NCBI GenBank assembly: GCA_029550345.1
Contig: JAKPHK010000038.1
Location: forward strand, 1-64,000
From: Pseudomonadota bacterium
GTDB taxonomy: Bacteria; Pseudomonadota; Alphaproteobacteria; Sphingomonadales; Sphingomonadaceae
DNA: 64,000 nt
Direction of reading: 5' to 3'
Each line of letters starts with the position of its first letter. Position 1 is the first letter of the stretch. Below, piece by piece: positions 1 through 10,077 of this stretch. The position numbers were made by a program, and so were the translations under genes. The notes under the pieces were generated by a model that saw only the letters and a list, made by a program, of their open reading frames with translations, was not told the origin of the DNA and did no database searches.

Positions 1-1
1 C

Positions 2-940
2 GAGCTCAGCTTTGCCTCGCACCACTGGCCGCGCTTCGGCACCACGGCGGTTGTTCAACACATTACCCATCAACGCGATGCCTACAAATTCATCCATGAT
101 CAGGCGGTACGCCGGATGAACCAGGGGCAGACGCCGACCGAGATCGCCGAGGGTCTGAAGTTGCCTCCGGAGCTGCGCAACGACTGGTCGGTTCGCGAAT
201 ACTATGGAACCGTCAGCCACAACGCCAAGGCGGTCTATGATCGCTATATGGGCTGGTACGATGGGGTTCCGGCCAACCTCAATCCGCTTCCGCCAGTCGA
301 GAAGGCCAAGCGGATGGTGCGGGCAATGGGCGGGGCCAAGGCCCTGCACAAGCAAGCCAAAGCCGCCTTTGCGGCGGGCGACTATCGCTGGTCGGTCGAA
401 CTGGCCAATTATGGCGTCTTTGCTGATCCGCAGGATCGCATCGCCCGTAACCTGCTGGCCGATAGCTACGAACAGCTGGGCTATCAGGCCGAAAGCGGGA
501 TCTGGCGCAACATCTACCTGACTGGCGCCCGAGAGCTTCGGCAGGGTCGCCCGGACGGCTTTGCCGAGGGCGGGCCGAGCTACCTGATGATGGCGACCCC
601 GCTAGGCAGCTTCCTGGACCTGCTGGCAACGACCCTGGTGCCGGAGCGCGCCGGTGAGACCCGGCTTGGCTTCAACCTGGTCGATAGCATCAGCGGCGAT
701 CGTTTTGCCGTGTCGCTCGGTCACTCGGTGCTCGTCAGCGAGAAGGGCCAGACCCTGACCGGCGCTCCAACGCTGACCGGGCCAAAGCCGGTCCTGCTTG
801 GGATCCTGTTCCGCCAAGTGCCGCTCGACCGGATGGTCGCTGCCGGGCAAGTGACCGTGGCCGGCGATCCCGCCCCGATCCAACAGCTTCTGCCGATGCT
901 GGAGCAGCCCAAGCTGGACTTCAACATCATCGAGCCGTGA
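2..940 (+). CDS. Linear alkylsulfatase (SdsA1/YjcS-type, metallo-beta-lactamase fold), C-terminal part; truncated by the window edge
   Basis: The frame is open from base 2 (ELSFASHHWPRFGTTAVVQHITHQRDAYKFIHDQAVRRMNQGQTPTEIAEGLKLPPEL...). TEIAEGLKLPPEL and the YRWSVELANYGVFADPQD... dimerisation segment are typical of alkylsulfatases. Confidence 0.8.
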   Translation, partial: ELSFASHHWPRFGTTAVVQHITHQRDAYKFIHDQAVRRMNQGQTPTEIAEGLKLPPELRNDWSVREYYGTVSHNAKAVYDRYMGWYDGVPANLNPLPPVEKAKRMVRAMGGAKALHKQAKAAFAAGDYRWSVELANYGVFADPQDRIARNLLADSYEQLGYQAESGIWRNIYLTGARELRQGRPDGFAEGGPSYLMMATPLGSFLDLLATTLVPERAGETRLGFNLVDSISGDRFAVSLGHSVLVSEKGQTLTGAPTLTGPKPVLLGILFRQVPLDRMVAAGQVTVAGDPAPIQQLLPMLEQPKLDFNIIEP

Positions 941-1037
941 TCGTGCGGAAAGCAACGGTTGTCGGCAGGGCCATGAACGCATAAACCGGACAGCGGCACC
1001 GGTCTTTCCGGCCGGGCCGGGCTGACGGGAGCGGACT

Positions 1038-1484
1038 GTGGCAGGCGACCGCCTGGAGCGCAATTTCGGCAAGCTGCATGCCTTGCACCTCTCGGCATTC
1101 ACGCGACACCTGATCGAATGTCGCCGCGCCTGCGATGGCGATCTCGACCTGTTCCTGGTGCTGACCATCATCGGTGAGCGCACCTTCAGTCCGCGGTTCG
1201 CGCCCGACGCCATGAGCCACACCGAGTTCCTGGAAGGGACAGTCGAATCGGTCGAGCCGCTCGCCATCAACCTCCAGTCGATTGCCGACTACAGCGGCAT
1301 CCCGCGCGAGACCGTACGCCGCAAGGTTGAGCAGCTGATCGCGAAGGGTTGGGTACGGCGCGACGAGTTGCGCTTCGTGACCGCAACCGACCAGGCCAAT
1401 GAAGAGCTGCGCGACCTGACTGCCAGCACGCTGCGCTACCTGCGCGAGATGGAGACGGCGCTCGCCGCCTGTGGCAACGACTGA
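1038..1484 (+). CDS. Small helix-turn-helix transcriptional regulator
   Basis: 148 aa; SIADYSGIPRETVRRKVEQLIAKGWVRR resembles a winged-HTH recognition region; GTG start. Confidence 0.5.
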   Translation: MAGDRLERNFGKLHALHLSAFTRHLIECRRACDGDLDLFLVLTIIGERTFSPRFAPDAMSHTEFLEGTVESVEPLAINLQSIADYSGIPRETVRRKVEQLIAKGWVRRDELRFVTATDQANEELRDLTASTLRYLREMETALAACGND

Positions 1485-1581
1485 AGCCAGCGTCGTTCCG
1501 CACAAACCGAATCCCCGATTCCGGCGATCAGGCCGGCAAATCCGACACATTCCTGCAAAACTAGGGGCAATCGCTGGTGTA

Positions 1582-1613
1582 TTGCGCAATCGTAGTTGAC
1601 ATTTTTTACGCAA
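1582..1613. promoter_or_regulatory. Inverted repeat site 1: TTGCGCAA-N16-TTACGCAA, upstream of TonB receptor
   Basis: Read directly: TTGCGCAA TCGTAGTTGACATTTT TTACGCAA. Same 8-16-8 geometry as eight other sites. Confidence 0.75.
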
Positions 1614-1667
1614 ATGTGCATCCGGTCTTCATCTCAAGCCTGAAAACCGAGGTTGAGGGGAGGAATC

Positions 1668-4259
1668 ATGAAAGTTGCTCAAAGCCCGCGTGTTGCCGTT
1701 CGCCTGATGCTGGGCGCCAGCCTGCTTGCCGTTGCCAGCCCCGCTTTCGCTCAGGAAGCTGCCGAAGAGGGTGGGCTCGACGAGATCGTTGTGACCGCGC
1801 AGAAGCGCGAGCAGAACCTGCAGGACGTGCCGATCGCGATCAGCGCACTTGGTGCCGAGAAGCTTGAGAAGCTGGACGTCAAGGATGCCCGCGACCTTAG
1901 CGGCCTGGCCCCGAACGTCACCATTACGCAGGGTACCACTTCCGGTGCGGCTGCGGTGATTTCGATTCGCGGGATCCCGACCCCGGCCAGTGAAACCTTT
2001 GGCCTCGATACCGCCAATGGCCTTTATGTCGATGGCATCTATATCGGCCGTTCGGGTGCCAGCGCCCTCGACGTGATGGATATCGAGCGCGTCGAAGTGC
2101 TGCGCGGGCCGCAGGGTACCCTGTTCGGCCGCAACACCACCGGCGGTGCGATTGCCTTCATCTCGCGCAAGCCGTCCGACACCCTGCGCGTCAAGGCCGA
2201 TGCGGGCTATGGCAACTATGGCGCGTGGAATGGCCGGATCACTCTAGATCCGGGCCGGATTCTGGGCATCGACACCAGCATTTCCTACAGCCACCGTCAG
2301 CGCAACGGTGTGGTCGACAACATCCTCGAGGCTGACGATGCGAAGGATCCGGGCGCCCGCAAGAGCGATGCCGTGCGCTTTGCCGCTCGCGCCGAACTGG
2401 GTGGAACAGGCTCGTTCCAGTACATCTTCGACTGGTCCAAGACCACCAGCGCTCCTAGCAATTTCCAGCTGACCAATGTCTCGAACGGGGCGATCCGGCC
2501 GAACCTGCCGCTGGGCGGCGATACGGTGCTCGTCACTCAGCAGGCACCGGTGCAGCAGTACCTCGCCGGGGTGACCTGGGCCAATCCGGCCTGCGCCGCG
2601 CTCGCCGCTCCGACCCGGGTCTGGCGCGAGACCGTCTGCAACGACATCTCCAGCACTTCGCTCGACGAAATCTGGGGCCACAACATTCAGGTCCAGAACG
2701 ATTTCGGTCCGTTTGCGGTCAAGATGACCACCGGATACCGGATCTGGCACAACGACAGCAATTCGGACCTTGACGGGCTTGGTGCCTTCACCGGCCCGCA
2801 GTTCACCAATACCACGCTGTTCAACGGCTTCCCCTCGGCATTGCTGCAGAACCTGGGCTTCCCGGTCGCCACGTCAAACTTCCTGTCGGGCCTCTCGGTT
2901 CCGCGGGTGACCCAGAACCTGTTCGACACCAACAACAAGCGGCGCCACACCCAGTTCAGTCAGGAACTGGAATTCAGCGGCGATACCGACAACCTCGACT
3001 GGGTCGTCGGCGGCTTCTACTTCTGGGAAAAGGGCAGCGAGGACAACCCGCAGAACAGCGGCTTTATTCTCGATACCAATTCGCGCGTCTTCTCGGATAC
3101 CGCCTTCGTTGGCGTGCTTCAGGGGATCGGCTTCCCGCTGGCAACCGCTCAGACCTTCGCCCCGGTGCTGGCGCCGTCATTCCGCGCCACCAACCCGGCG
3201 CAATATCGCATGGTGCAGACCCGCGCGATCCTGAAGTACTCAGCAACCAGCGAGAGCACCGCGGTCTACGGCCAGTTCACGCTCTATCCGGGCGGTCGCG
3301 ACAGCGGGCTGCGTCTGACCGCCGGCGGGCGCTACAGCTGGGACAACAAGAAGATGTTCCGCACCCAGAACGGCGCTGCTTTGCTCGCTACGCCGGAAAC
3401 CGGTGAGGCCAGCTTCAGCAAGTTCACCTGGAACCTGATGCTGGGCTATGATCTGACTGCGGACGTTTCGACCTATGCGCGGGTGGCCACGGGCTATCGC
3501 TCGGGCGGCTTCAACGCTCAGGATGCTGCCATTGCCGGCGTGCTGCCCAGCTTCAAGCCTGAAAACGTGACCTCCTACGAAGTGGGCGTGAAGTCGACCC
3601 TGTTCGACCGCCGCTTGCGGTTCAACGTCGCCGGTTACCACAACGTTTACAAGGATCTGGCGGTCAATATCCCGTTGACCAATGCGCCTCCGGGAACCTT
3701 TGCTTCGGTGGTTGGCAATGCCGGCCGGGTGACTTACACCGGGATCGAAGTCGAAGCTCAGGCAGTCCTGTCGGACAACTTCAATATCGAAGGCAGCATT
3801 GGCTACGTCGACATCAACTACAAGGAGTTCATGTCCGGTCAGTCGACCACCCCGGGCAATCCGCCGATCAACGTCGCCTCGGTTGTAACTCCGGGCTATA
3901 CATCGCCGCTGACCGCCAATGCCGCGCTGAACTTCCAGTTCCCGCTCAGCAGCAACGGCCCGCGTCTGGTCGGCCGTGTCAGCTATACCTATGAAGACGG
4001 CAAGTATAGCTTCAGCAACGACATCTCGACCCCGTTCAGCTCGGCCCTCAAGGGTGACAACCGCAATCTGGTCGATGCCCAGATCGGGATTGACCGGATC
4101 CCGCTTGGCGGCGGCCAGGGCGAAATCAAGCTCTGGGTCAAGAACCTGACCGACAGCCACGATTTCGTCCGCGGGATTGACTTCGGCGCGCTCGGTTATG
4201 CCGGCGGCTACTATGCCGATCCCCGCGCCTACGGCGTAACCGTGGGCGTGAAGTTCTGA
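1668..4259 (+). CDS. TonB-dependent outer-membrane receptor
   Basis: Signal peptide MKVAQSPRVAVRLMLGASLLAVASPAFAQ, plug EIVVTAQKREQNLQDVPIAISAL, ...RGPQGTLFGRNTTGGAI..., C-terminal YGVTVGVKF. Confidence 0.93.
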   Translation: MKVAQSPRVAVRLMLGASLLAVASPAFAQEAAEEGGLDEIVVTAQKREQNLQDVPIAISALGAEKLEKLDVKDARDLSGLAPNVTITQGTTSGAAAVISIRGIPTPASETFGLDTANGLYVDGIYIGRSGASALDVMDIERVEVLRGPQGTLFGRNTTGGAIAFISRKPSDTLRVKADAGYGNYGAWNGRITLDPGRILGIDTSISYSHRQRNGVVDNILEADDAKDPGARKSDAVRFAARAELGGTGSFQYIFDWSKTTSAPSNFQLTNVSNGAIRPNLPLGGDTVLVTQQAPVQQYLAGVTWANPACAALAAPTRVWRETVCNDISSTSLDEIWGHNIQVQNDFGPFAVKMTTGYRIWHNDSNSDLDGLGAFTGPQFTNTTLFNGFPSALLQNLGFPVATSNFLSGLSVPRVTQNLFDTNNKRRHTQFSQELEFSGDTDNLDWVVGGFYFWEKGSEDNPQNSGFILDTNSRVFSDTAFVGVLQGIGFPLATAQTFAPVLAPSFRATNPAQYRMVQTRAILKYSATSESTAVYGQFTLYPGGRDSGLRLTAGGRYSWDNKKMFRTQNGAALLATPETGEASFSKFTWNLMLGYDLTADVSTYARVATGYRSGGFNAQDAAIAGVLPSFKPENVTSYEVGVKSTLFDRRLRFNVAGYHNVYKDLAVNIPLTNAPPGTFASVVGNAGRVTYTGIEVEAQAVLSDNFNIEGSIGYVDINYKEFMSGQSTTPGNPPINVASVVTPGYTSPLTANAALNFQFPLSSNGPRLVGRVSYTYEDGKYSFSNDISTPFSSALKGDNRNLVDAQIGIDRIPLGGGQGEIKLWVKNLTDSHDFVRGIDFGALGYAGGYYADPRAYGVTVGVKF

Positions 4260-4298
4260 TCCGAACTCTCCCCGGCCTGCCAGTCAGGCCAGACCGGC

Positions 4299-4338
4299 GG
4301 GGCTGCCATCCGGACCTACGGGTCCAGATGGCGGCCCC
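4299..4338. terminator. Long imperfect hairpin between convergent genes
   Basis: GGGGCTGCCATCCGGACC TAC GGGTCCAGATGGCGGCCCC; no strong U-tract. Confidence 0.45.
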
Positions 4339-4458
4339 GCTCCCGTTTGGGACCAAGGCTTGCAAGGCAAGCGCTGCCATAAACGTGACACGGCACGATA
4401 AAGCGGGACCAGCGCCTCTGGCGCGGGCCCTGATTTCAGGTTGGTTGTCGGAACGGTA

Positions 4459-6582
4459 TCAGGCCGTAAGCCGAGCGGCGATTTCGGCACCGCCCCGGAT
4501 CGCGCCTTCGATGTAGGACACGCCGTTGCAATCCCCCACGGTCTCAACCGCGAAGCCTTGCCCGCGCAGCGCGTCGGCCAGCGCAGTGTCGCCGCTGGCA
4601 CCCATCGCCACGATCACGTGGTCGGCCTTGATCCGCTGCGCTGCACCGCTGGCATCGGTAAAGCAGACCGCGTCAGGCTCGATGGCGATGTCCTTCGCCC
4701 CGCCGTTCAGCGCAACGCCGTGCTCCTTCAGCTCGGCCAGGATCCGCATCCGGCGGACCAGCAGCAGGCCCTTGCCCAGCCGCGGTGCGGGATCGATCAC
4801 GGTGACGGTCCGGCCGCGTTCGTGGAGGAATTCGGCCAGCTCGATCCCGACCAGTTCACCGCCGATGATCACCACGTCCTGCCCCAGCGGCATCCACGCC
4901 CTGGTGGCGTTGCGGACGAAATCGAGGTTGGCGGTAATTCCGGTCGCCGCGCCGACCTTCGTGGCCAGCCGGGTCATCAGCCCGGTCTTGCGCTTGAGCT
5001 CATCCGATCCCTCGCCCAGCAGCAGCTTGCGCATGTCATCGCCGCTGAAGACATGGGGCAGGTCGTTGCCCGGCAGTTCAGGCATGTCGCGCCGCGCACC
5101 AGTCGCGACGATCACCGCATCGGGGGCAAGCTGGCGCAGCAGTTCGGGCGTGGCCGCCGTGTCCAGCCGGACCGTGACCGAGGAGCGCTCGATCTCGCGG
5201 ATCAGCCAGTCGAGCAGGCGCTCGTTGGCAGGATAGGCCAGGGCGGCAATCCGCAGCGTTCCGCCCAGACGCGGGCCTTGCTCGATCAGCGTGACCCGGT
5301 TGCCCTCGGCATTGAGGCGCCGGGCCGCTTCCATTCCGCCCGGCCCGCCGCCGATCACGACAAAGTGCTTGCCGACGACGCTGGCCGGCACGCGCTCGCA
5401 TTCAAAGCCGGTTTCCGGATTGACCGCGCAGCGCACCGGGGTGCGGACATAGGCGGTCGAGACGCACGTGTAGCAGTAGATGCAGGGCCGTACCGAATCC
5501 GGCGCATTGCCGGCGAGCTTTGCCGGCAGGTGCGGATCGGCCAGCAACTGGCGCCCCATGGCAAGGAAATCGTACTGGCCCGCCGCGATGTGGGCCGCAG
5601 CATTGGCCGGTTCCACCCGGCCCGAGGCGATCACCGGCACTTTCACCGCCGCGCGGATCGCCGTGGAGGCAGGAATGTTTGTTTCCGGCTCGTGCGGGAT
5701 GTTGGAGGCAGAGTGCAGCTTGCCCATCCCGGTGTTGTGATAGGACGTCGCGGTAATCGCATCGACCCCGGCGGCCTCGACCAGCCGGGCCGCTTCCAGC
5801 GCCAGGTCCAGCGTGATCCCGCCGTCCTTGCCATGTTCGGCCGTGTCGAGCTTTACCCAGACCGGGAAATCCGGTCCCACCGCATCGCGCACTGCGCCAA
5901 TCACCCGCAGCAGCAGACGCAGGCGGTTCTCCAGGCTGCCGCCATATTCATCGGTGCGGGTGTTGGTCTTGGGCGAAATGAACGAGGACAGCAGATAACC
6001 GTGCCCGCCGTGGATTTCGATTGCGTCGAAACCGGCCGCCTTGGCCCGGCCCGCCGCTGCGCCGAACTGGCTGACCACCAGATCGATATCGGCAGGTTCC
6101 ATTACCTTGAGCCGCGGCATCTTGCCCCCGGCAAAGCCGGCCAGCTCTTCCGGCAGGAAATAGTCAAGGAAATCGCCCTGCATCGGCGGCGGGAAGCACG
6201 GCGCCCACAGCTCCTGATCGAAGGCATCGGCCGAATAGCCCGCGACCAGCCCGCCGTGATGCAGCTGCGCCGCGATCTTGGCGCCGTGGCGGTGGACCCG
6301 CTCGGTCAGGGCCTTCAGGCCCGGCAGGAACCGGTCATCGGAAATGGCGGTCTGGTTGGGCTGGACCGCGCCGGTCGGCCAGGCGACCCCGGCCACCCCG
6401 GTGATGATCAGCCCCGCCCCGCCCTTGGCGTGTTCCTCGTGATAGGCCATCAGCCGCTCGCCGACATGGCCATCGGCTTCGGACAGGCTGACCCCCATCG
6501 CGGTCACGATGATCCGGTTGCGCAGTTCCATCGTGCCGATCCGGCCCGGTGCCAGAAGCGCGCCATAATCCTTGCCTGCCAT
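4459..6582 (-). CDS. NADH:flavin oxidoreductase of the Old Yellow Enzyme / 2,4-dienoyl-CoA reductase / BaiCD-type family (OYE barrel + 4Fe-4S + FAD/NAD domain)
   Basis: MAGKDYGALLAPGRIGTMELRNRIIVTAMGVSLSEADGHV..., GGHGYLLSSFISPKTNTRTDEYGGSLENR, CIYCYTCVSTAYVRTPVRCAVNPETG (CX2CX2C...C), VVIGGGPGGMEAARRL. Confidence 0.88.
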   Translation of the reverse strand: MAGKDYGALLAPGRIGTMELRNRIIVTAMGVSLSEADGHVGERLMAYHEEHAKGGAGLIITGVAGVAWPTGAVQPNQTAISDDRFLPGLKALTERVHRHGAKIAAQLHHGGLVAGYSADAFDQELWAPCFPPPMQGDFLDYFLPEELAGFAGGKMPRLKVMEPADIDLVVSQFGAAAGRAKAAGFDAIEIHGGHGYLLSSFISPKTNTRTDEYGGSLENRLRLLLRVIGAVRDAVGPDFPVWVKLDTAEHGKDGGITLDLALEAARLVEAAGVDAITATSYHNTGMGKLHSASNIPHEPETNIPASTAIRAAVKVPVIASGRVEPANAAAHIAAGQYDFLAMGRQLLADPHLPAKLAGNAPDSVRPCIYCYTCVSTAYVRTPVRCAVNPETGFECERVPASVVGKHFVVIGGGPGGMEAARRLNAEGNRVTLIEQGPRLGGTLRIAALAYPANERLLDWLIREIERSSVTVRLDTAATPELLRQLAPDAVIVATGARRDMPELPGNDLPHVFSGDDMRKLLLGEGSDELKRKTGLMTRLATKVGAATGITANLDFVRNATRAWMPLGQDVVIIGGELVGIELAEFLHERGRTVTVIDPAPRLGKGLLLVRRMRILAELKEHGVALNGGAKDIAIEPDAVCFTDASGAAQRIKADHVIVAMGASGDTALADALRGQGFAVETVGDCNGVSYIEGAIRGGAEIAARLTA

Positions 6583-6710
6583 CGATCCCGTCCCTTGCCT
6601 TTCCTTGCCGCCAGCATTGGCCAAGCGGCCCGCTCCGGTCAATCACATTCGCTGCGCACCCCGCAGCATTATCCGCATAGGATTGCATTATATCTGCGTT
6701 GAATGCTCAA

Positions 6711-6742
6711 TTGCGTTATTCGAGACTATATTTGTTACGCAA
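6711..6742. promoter_or_regulatory. Inverted repeat site 2: TTGCGTTA-N16-TTACGCAA, divergent promoter
   Basis: TTGCGTTA TTCGAGACTATATTTG TTACGCAA between divergent genes 6582(-) and 6826(+). Confidence 0.75.
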
Positions 6743-6825
6743 ATCGCGGTCAATTTGATTCCGGTCAATGTTTCGCAGCTCGTCTCCGACCTAGCCTCTG
6801 CTCGCAATCAAGGTGGAGGACCGGG

Positions 6826-7740
6826 ATGGACATTGCAGCACTTGGCTATGTGGTCGTCCAAGCGCGCGATCCGGAACAGTGGCGGCATTTCGGTCAGGAC
6901 GTGCTGGGCATGGCCGCGCATGATCTGCCGGGCGGCCTTGGACTGAAAATGGACGAGCGGGCTGGGCGGGTCTTCATCGCACCGGGTGCGGCAGATTGCT
7001 ATTTCGCCTCTGGCTGGGAACTGCGGAGCGAGGCCGCGTTCAAGGCTGCCTGCGATCAGCTGAAGTCGAGGGGTATCGCATTCCATGCCGGAACTGCTGC
7101 AGAGATTGCGCTCCGCCATGTCTTCGACATGGTCTGGCTGCTCGATCCCTCGGGCAATCGGCACGAGCTGGCCTGGGGCTACCAGACCGACTTCGCCCGG
7201 TTCGTATCGCCAGCCGGCGTGCCGCGCTTCGTTACCGGCGAACTGGGTCTGGGTCACATGGTCCTGCCCGCGCCCACGATTGCCGCAACCCGGACCTTCC
7301 TGATGGAGGTGTTGGGCTTCGGCCTGTCGGACATCCTCATTCACCGCCCGGCGCTTGGCTTCGCACAGCGGATCGATTTCATGCACTGCGGCAATGGCCG
7401 CCATCACAGCCTGGCTCTGTTCGAGGGTGAGGTCCCGTCGGGCTGTGTCCACCTGATGTTCGAGGTCGACAGCCTGGACGAGGTTGGCCGCGCCTATGAC
7501 CGGATGCTGGCCAGCGGTGTGCGGCTGATGGCGACGCTGGGCAAGCACACCAACGATCACATGACCAGCTTCTACTTCATGTCCCCAGGCGGCTTCGCGA
7601 TCGAATACGGCTTTGGCGGGCGGACGATCGACTGGGATCACCACACCGTTTTCGAAAGCACCTCGGTCAGCCTGTGGGGCCACGATTTCAGCGTTGGCTT
7701 CGGGGCGGACGAACAGGCTGCCCTGGCTGACGCAGCCTGA
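6826..7740 (+). CDS. Type I extradiol (meta-cleavage) dioxygenase, BphC/HsaC-like, paralog 1
   Basis: Two-domain VOC fold; ligand motifs LGHMVLPAP, RHHSLALFEG, GFAIEYGFGG; paralogous to 47496-48431. Confidence 0.85.
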   Translation: MDIAALGYVVVQARDPEQWRHFGQDVLGMAAHDLPGGLGLKMDERAGRVFIAPGAADCYFASGWELRSEAAFKAACDQLKSRGIAFHAGTAAEIALRHVFDMVWLLDPSGNRHELAWGYQTDFARFVSPAGVPRFVTGELGLGHMVLPAPTIAATRTFLMEVLGFGLSDILIHRPALGFAQRIDFMHCGNGRHHSLALFEGEVPSGCVHLMFEVDSLDEVGRAYDRMLASGVRLMATLGKHTNDHMTSFYFMSPGGFAIEYGFGGRTIDWDHHTVFESTSVSLWGHDFSVGFGADEQAALADAA

Positions 7741-7763
7741 CCCATTCCAGCGGGAGTACACCC

Positions 7764-8954
7764 ATGCAGACCAATGCCGCCAAGACTGACCTCACCCAGA
7801 CCCTGGTCGACCAGGCCCGCGCCATGCTGCCCGCGCTGCGCGAACGCGCCCAGCAATGCGAGGACGAGTGCAAGGTGCCCGATGCGACGATCCGGGACTT
7901 CCAGGAGGCCGGCTTCTTCAAGATCCTTCAGCCGCGCCGCTGGGGTGGCTACGAGCTTGATCCGCAAAGCTTCTATGCCGTGCAGATGACGCTGGCCGAG
8001 GCCTGCATGAGCTCAGCCTGGGTGCTGGGCGTGGTTGCGGTCCACAACTGGCAGCTCGCCCTGTTCGATGCCCAGGCCCAGGCCGATGTCTGGGGCGATG
8101 ATCCCTCTATCCTCATCTCATCCTCCTACATGCCGCGCGCCGAAGTTACGCCGGTCGAAGGCGGCTACCGGATCAGCGGACGCTGGGGCTTCTCATCGGG
8201 CGTCGACCACTGCCAGTGGGCCTTCCTGGGCGGGCTGGTGCCCGATCCCGAAGGCGGGCCGCCGGACTATCGCACCTTCCTCGTCCCGCGCAGTGACTTC
8301 GTCGTTGACCGAGTCTGGGATACCCTGGGCCTGCGCGGCACCGGCAGCCAGGACGTGGTGGTCAAGGATGCTTTCGTTCCGGCCTATCGCACGCACCGTT
8401 CCAAGGACGGCTTCCAGACCACCAGCCCGGGACTGAAGGTCAACGATGCGCCGCTCTACAAGCTGCCGTTCGGGCAGATCTTCGTGCGGGCGGTCTCCTC
8501 CTCGGCGATCGGGACGCTCAAGGGCGCGCTCGATGCCTTCCGCGCCTATGGTTCGGAGCGGGTCAGCTCGAACGACTTCTCGCGCACGGCCAACGATCCC
8601 GATGCCCAGCGCGTGATTGCCGAAACCGCTGCTGCGGTGGACGAGATGCAGCTGGTGCTGAACCGCAATTTCGATGTGCTGATGGGCCAGGCCTCAGCCG
8701 GCGCCGATTATGACCTGGAACAGCGCCTGCTGTTCCGCTTCCAGTCGGGCCAGATCCTTGATCGCTGCGCCAACCTGATCACGCGGATGTTCTACTCCTG
8801 CGGGGCGCTGGGCATCTACCGTTCCAGTCCGCTGGTCCGGGCCTTCGTCGATATCCATTCGGGCCGCACTCACGTGGCCAACAATCCTGGTTCGGTCAGC
8901 CGAAACCTGGGCGCGGTGCTGCTCGGCAATCCGAATACCGACACGTTCATCTGA
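7764..8954 (+). CDS. Acyl-CoA-dehydrogenase-fold flavin-dependent monooxygenase, HsaA-like, paralog 1
   Basis: FQEAGFFKILQPRRWGGYELDPQSFY..., RISGRWGFSSGVDHCQWAFLGG; paralogous to 45335-46549. Confidence 0.85.
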   Translation: MQTNAAKTDLTQTLVDQARAMLPALRERAQQCEDECKVPDATIRDFQEAGFFKILQPRRWGGYELDPQSFYAVQMTLAEACMSSAWVLGVVAVHNWQLALFDAQAQADVWGDDPSILISSSYMPRAEVTPVEGGYRISGRWGFSSGVDHCQWAFLGGLVPDPEGGPPDYRTFLVPRSDFVVDRVWDTLGLRGTGSQDVVVKDAFVPAYRTHRSKDGFQTTSPGLKVNDAPLYKLPFGQIFVRAVSSSAIGTLKGALDAFRAYGSERVSSNDFSRTANDPDAQRVIAETAAAVDEMQLVLNRNFDVLMGQASAGADYDLEQRLLFRFQSGQILDRCANLITRMFYSCGALGIYRSSPLVRAFVDIHSGRTHVANNPGSVSRNLGAVLLGNPNTDTFI

Positions 8955-8975
8955 GCCGCGAGAGGGAGAGAAATC

Positions 8976-10064
8976 ATGGCGAAGACTGCCGAATACGGGC
9001 TGGGCCCGCTGACCTTCCCGCGCGGCTGGTTCATGATCGCGGAAAGTGCGGAGATTGCCGACAAGCCAGTGCCGCTGCATTACTTCGGGCGTGAATTCGT
9101 GGCCTATCGCGGGCAAAGCGGGCGGGTTTACCTGGTCGACGCCTATTGCCCGCACATGCGGATCCACATCGGCCGCAATACGACCAGCTACGTGGTCAAG
9201 GACGGTGAGCAGATCCAGGGTGAATCGATCCGCTGCCCCGGTCACGGCTGGCGCTTTGGCCCGGACGGCAAGGCCGACGATATCCCCTATTCCACCCACG
9301 GCATCCCCAAGGCAGCCTGCATCAAGACCTTCCCGGTGGTCGAGCGGGCCGGCTGCATCTGGATGTGGCATGACGAGGAAGGCGGCCAACCGCACTTCGA
9401 CCTGCCGCTGTTCCCCGAATGGGACATGGAGGGCGAGGGCTGGGTCCGCTGGCGGATCGATCACCTGGGCACCCTGCCGATCCACCCGCAGGAGATTGTC
9501 GACAACATGGTCGATGTGGCCCACTTCGTGCCGGTCCACGGCAGCAAGGACATCGTCTATTTCGAGAACGAGTTTCGCGATCACCTGATCTTCCAGCGCT
9601 TCGGTGCCGGGCATCGCACCCTGGTTACCGACAGCAACGCCGACGTGCTGATCAACGACACCTGGTACACCGGCCCCGGCATCCTGCTTTCGCGGATGGA
9701 GGGCCAGCATCCCTCGATTATCATGATCTGCAACACGCCGGTCGAGGATGGCGAAGTCCGGGTGTGGTACGCATTGATGGTCAAGGTGGGCGATGGCCCC
9801 GCCGACGAGGCCGGGGTGTCGATGGCGCGGTCCTATCAGGACGTGGCGCTGGATGCCTTTGCTCAGGACTTCGAGGTCTGGAAGTACAAGGAACCAGCCC
9901 TCACCATCATGCAGATCCCCGATGACGGGCCGTTCCACAAGGAACGGATCTGGTACCGGCAATTCTACAACCCCCGCGACAAGGCTGCGGAATTCCAGCG
10001 CCGCGTGAACGGCGTCCACACCACAATCGACAAGCGGCCCGGCGCCAAGTCCAAGGCTGCGTGA
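8976..10064 (+). CDS. Rieske non-heme iron oxygenase, KshA-like (type A, with extended Rieske loop)
   Basis: FPRGWFMIAES, CPHMRIH...CPGHGWRFGPDGKADDIPYSTHGIPKAA, VDNMVDVAHFVPVHGSKD (2-His-1-Asp site). Confidence 0.87.
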   Translation: MAKTAEYGLGPLTFPRGWFMIAESAEIADKPVPLHYFGREFVAYRGQSGRVYLVDAYCPHMRIHIGRNTTSYVVKDGEQIQGESIRCPGHGWRFGPDGKADDIPYSTHGIPKAACIKTFPVVERAGCIWMWHDEEGGQPHFDLPLFPEWDMEGEGWVRWRIDHLGTLPIHPQEIVDNMVDVAHFVPVHGSKDIVYFENEFRDHLIFQRFGAGHRTLVTDSNADVLINDTWYTGPGILLSRMEGQHPSIIMICNTPVEDGEVRVWYALMVKVGDGPADEAGVSMARSYQDVALDAFAQDFEVWKYKEPALTIMQIPDDGPFHKERIWYRQFYNPRDKAAEFQRRVNGVHTTIDKRPGAKSKAA

Positions 10065-10077
10065 GGAGGCACTCAAG

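Noticed and set aside
4441-6702. 753-aa plus-strand ORF opposite the OYE gene
   Set aside because: Antisense shadow ORF in high-GC DNA; the minus strand encodes a complete, motif-bearing OYE protein.
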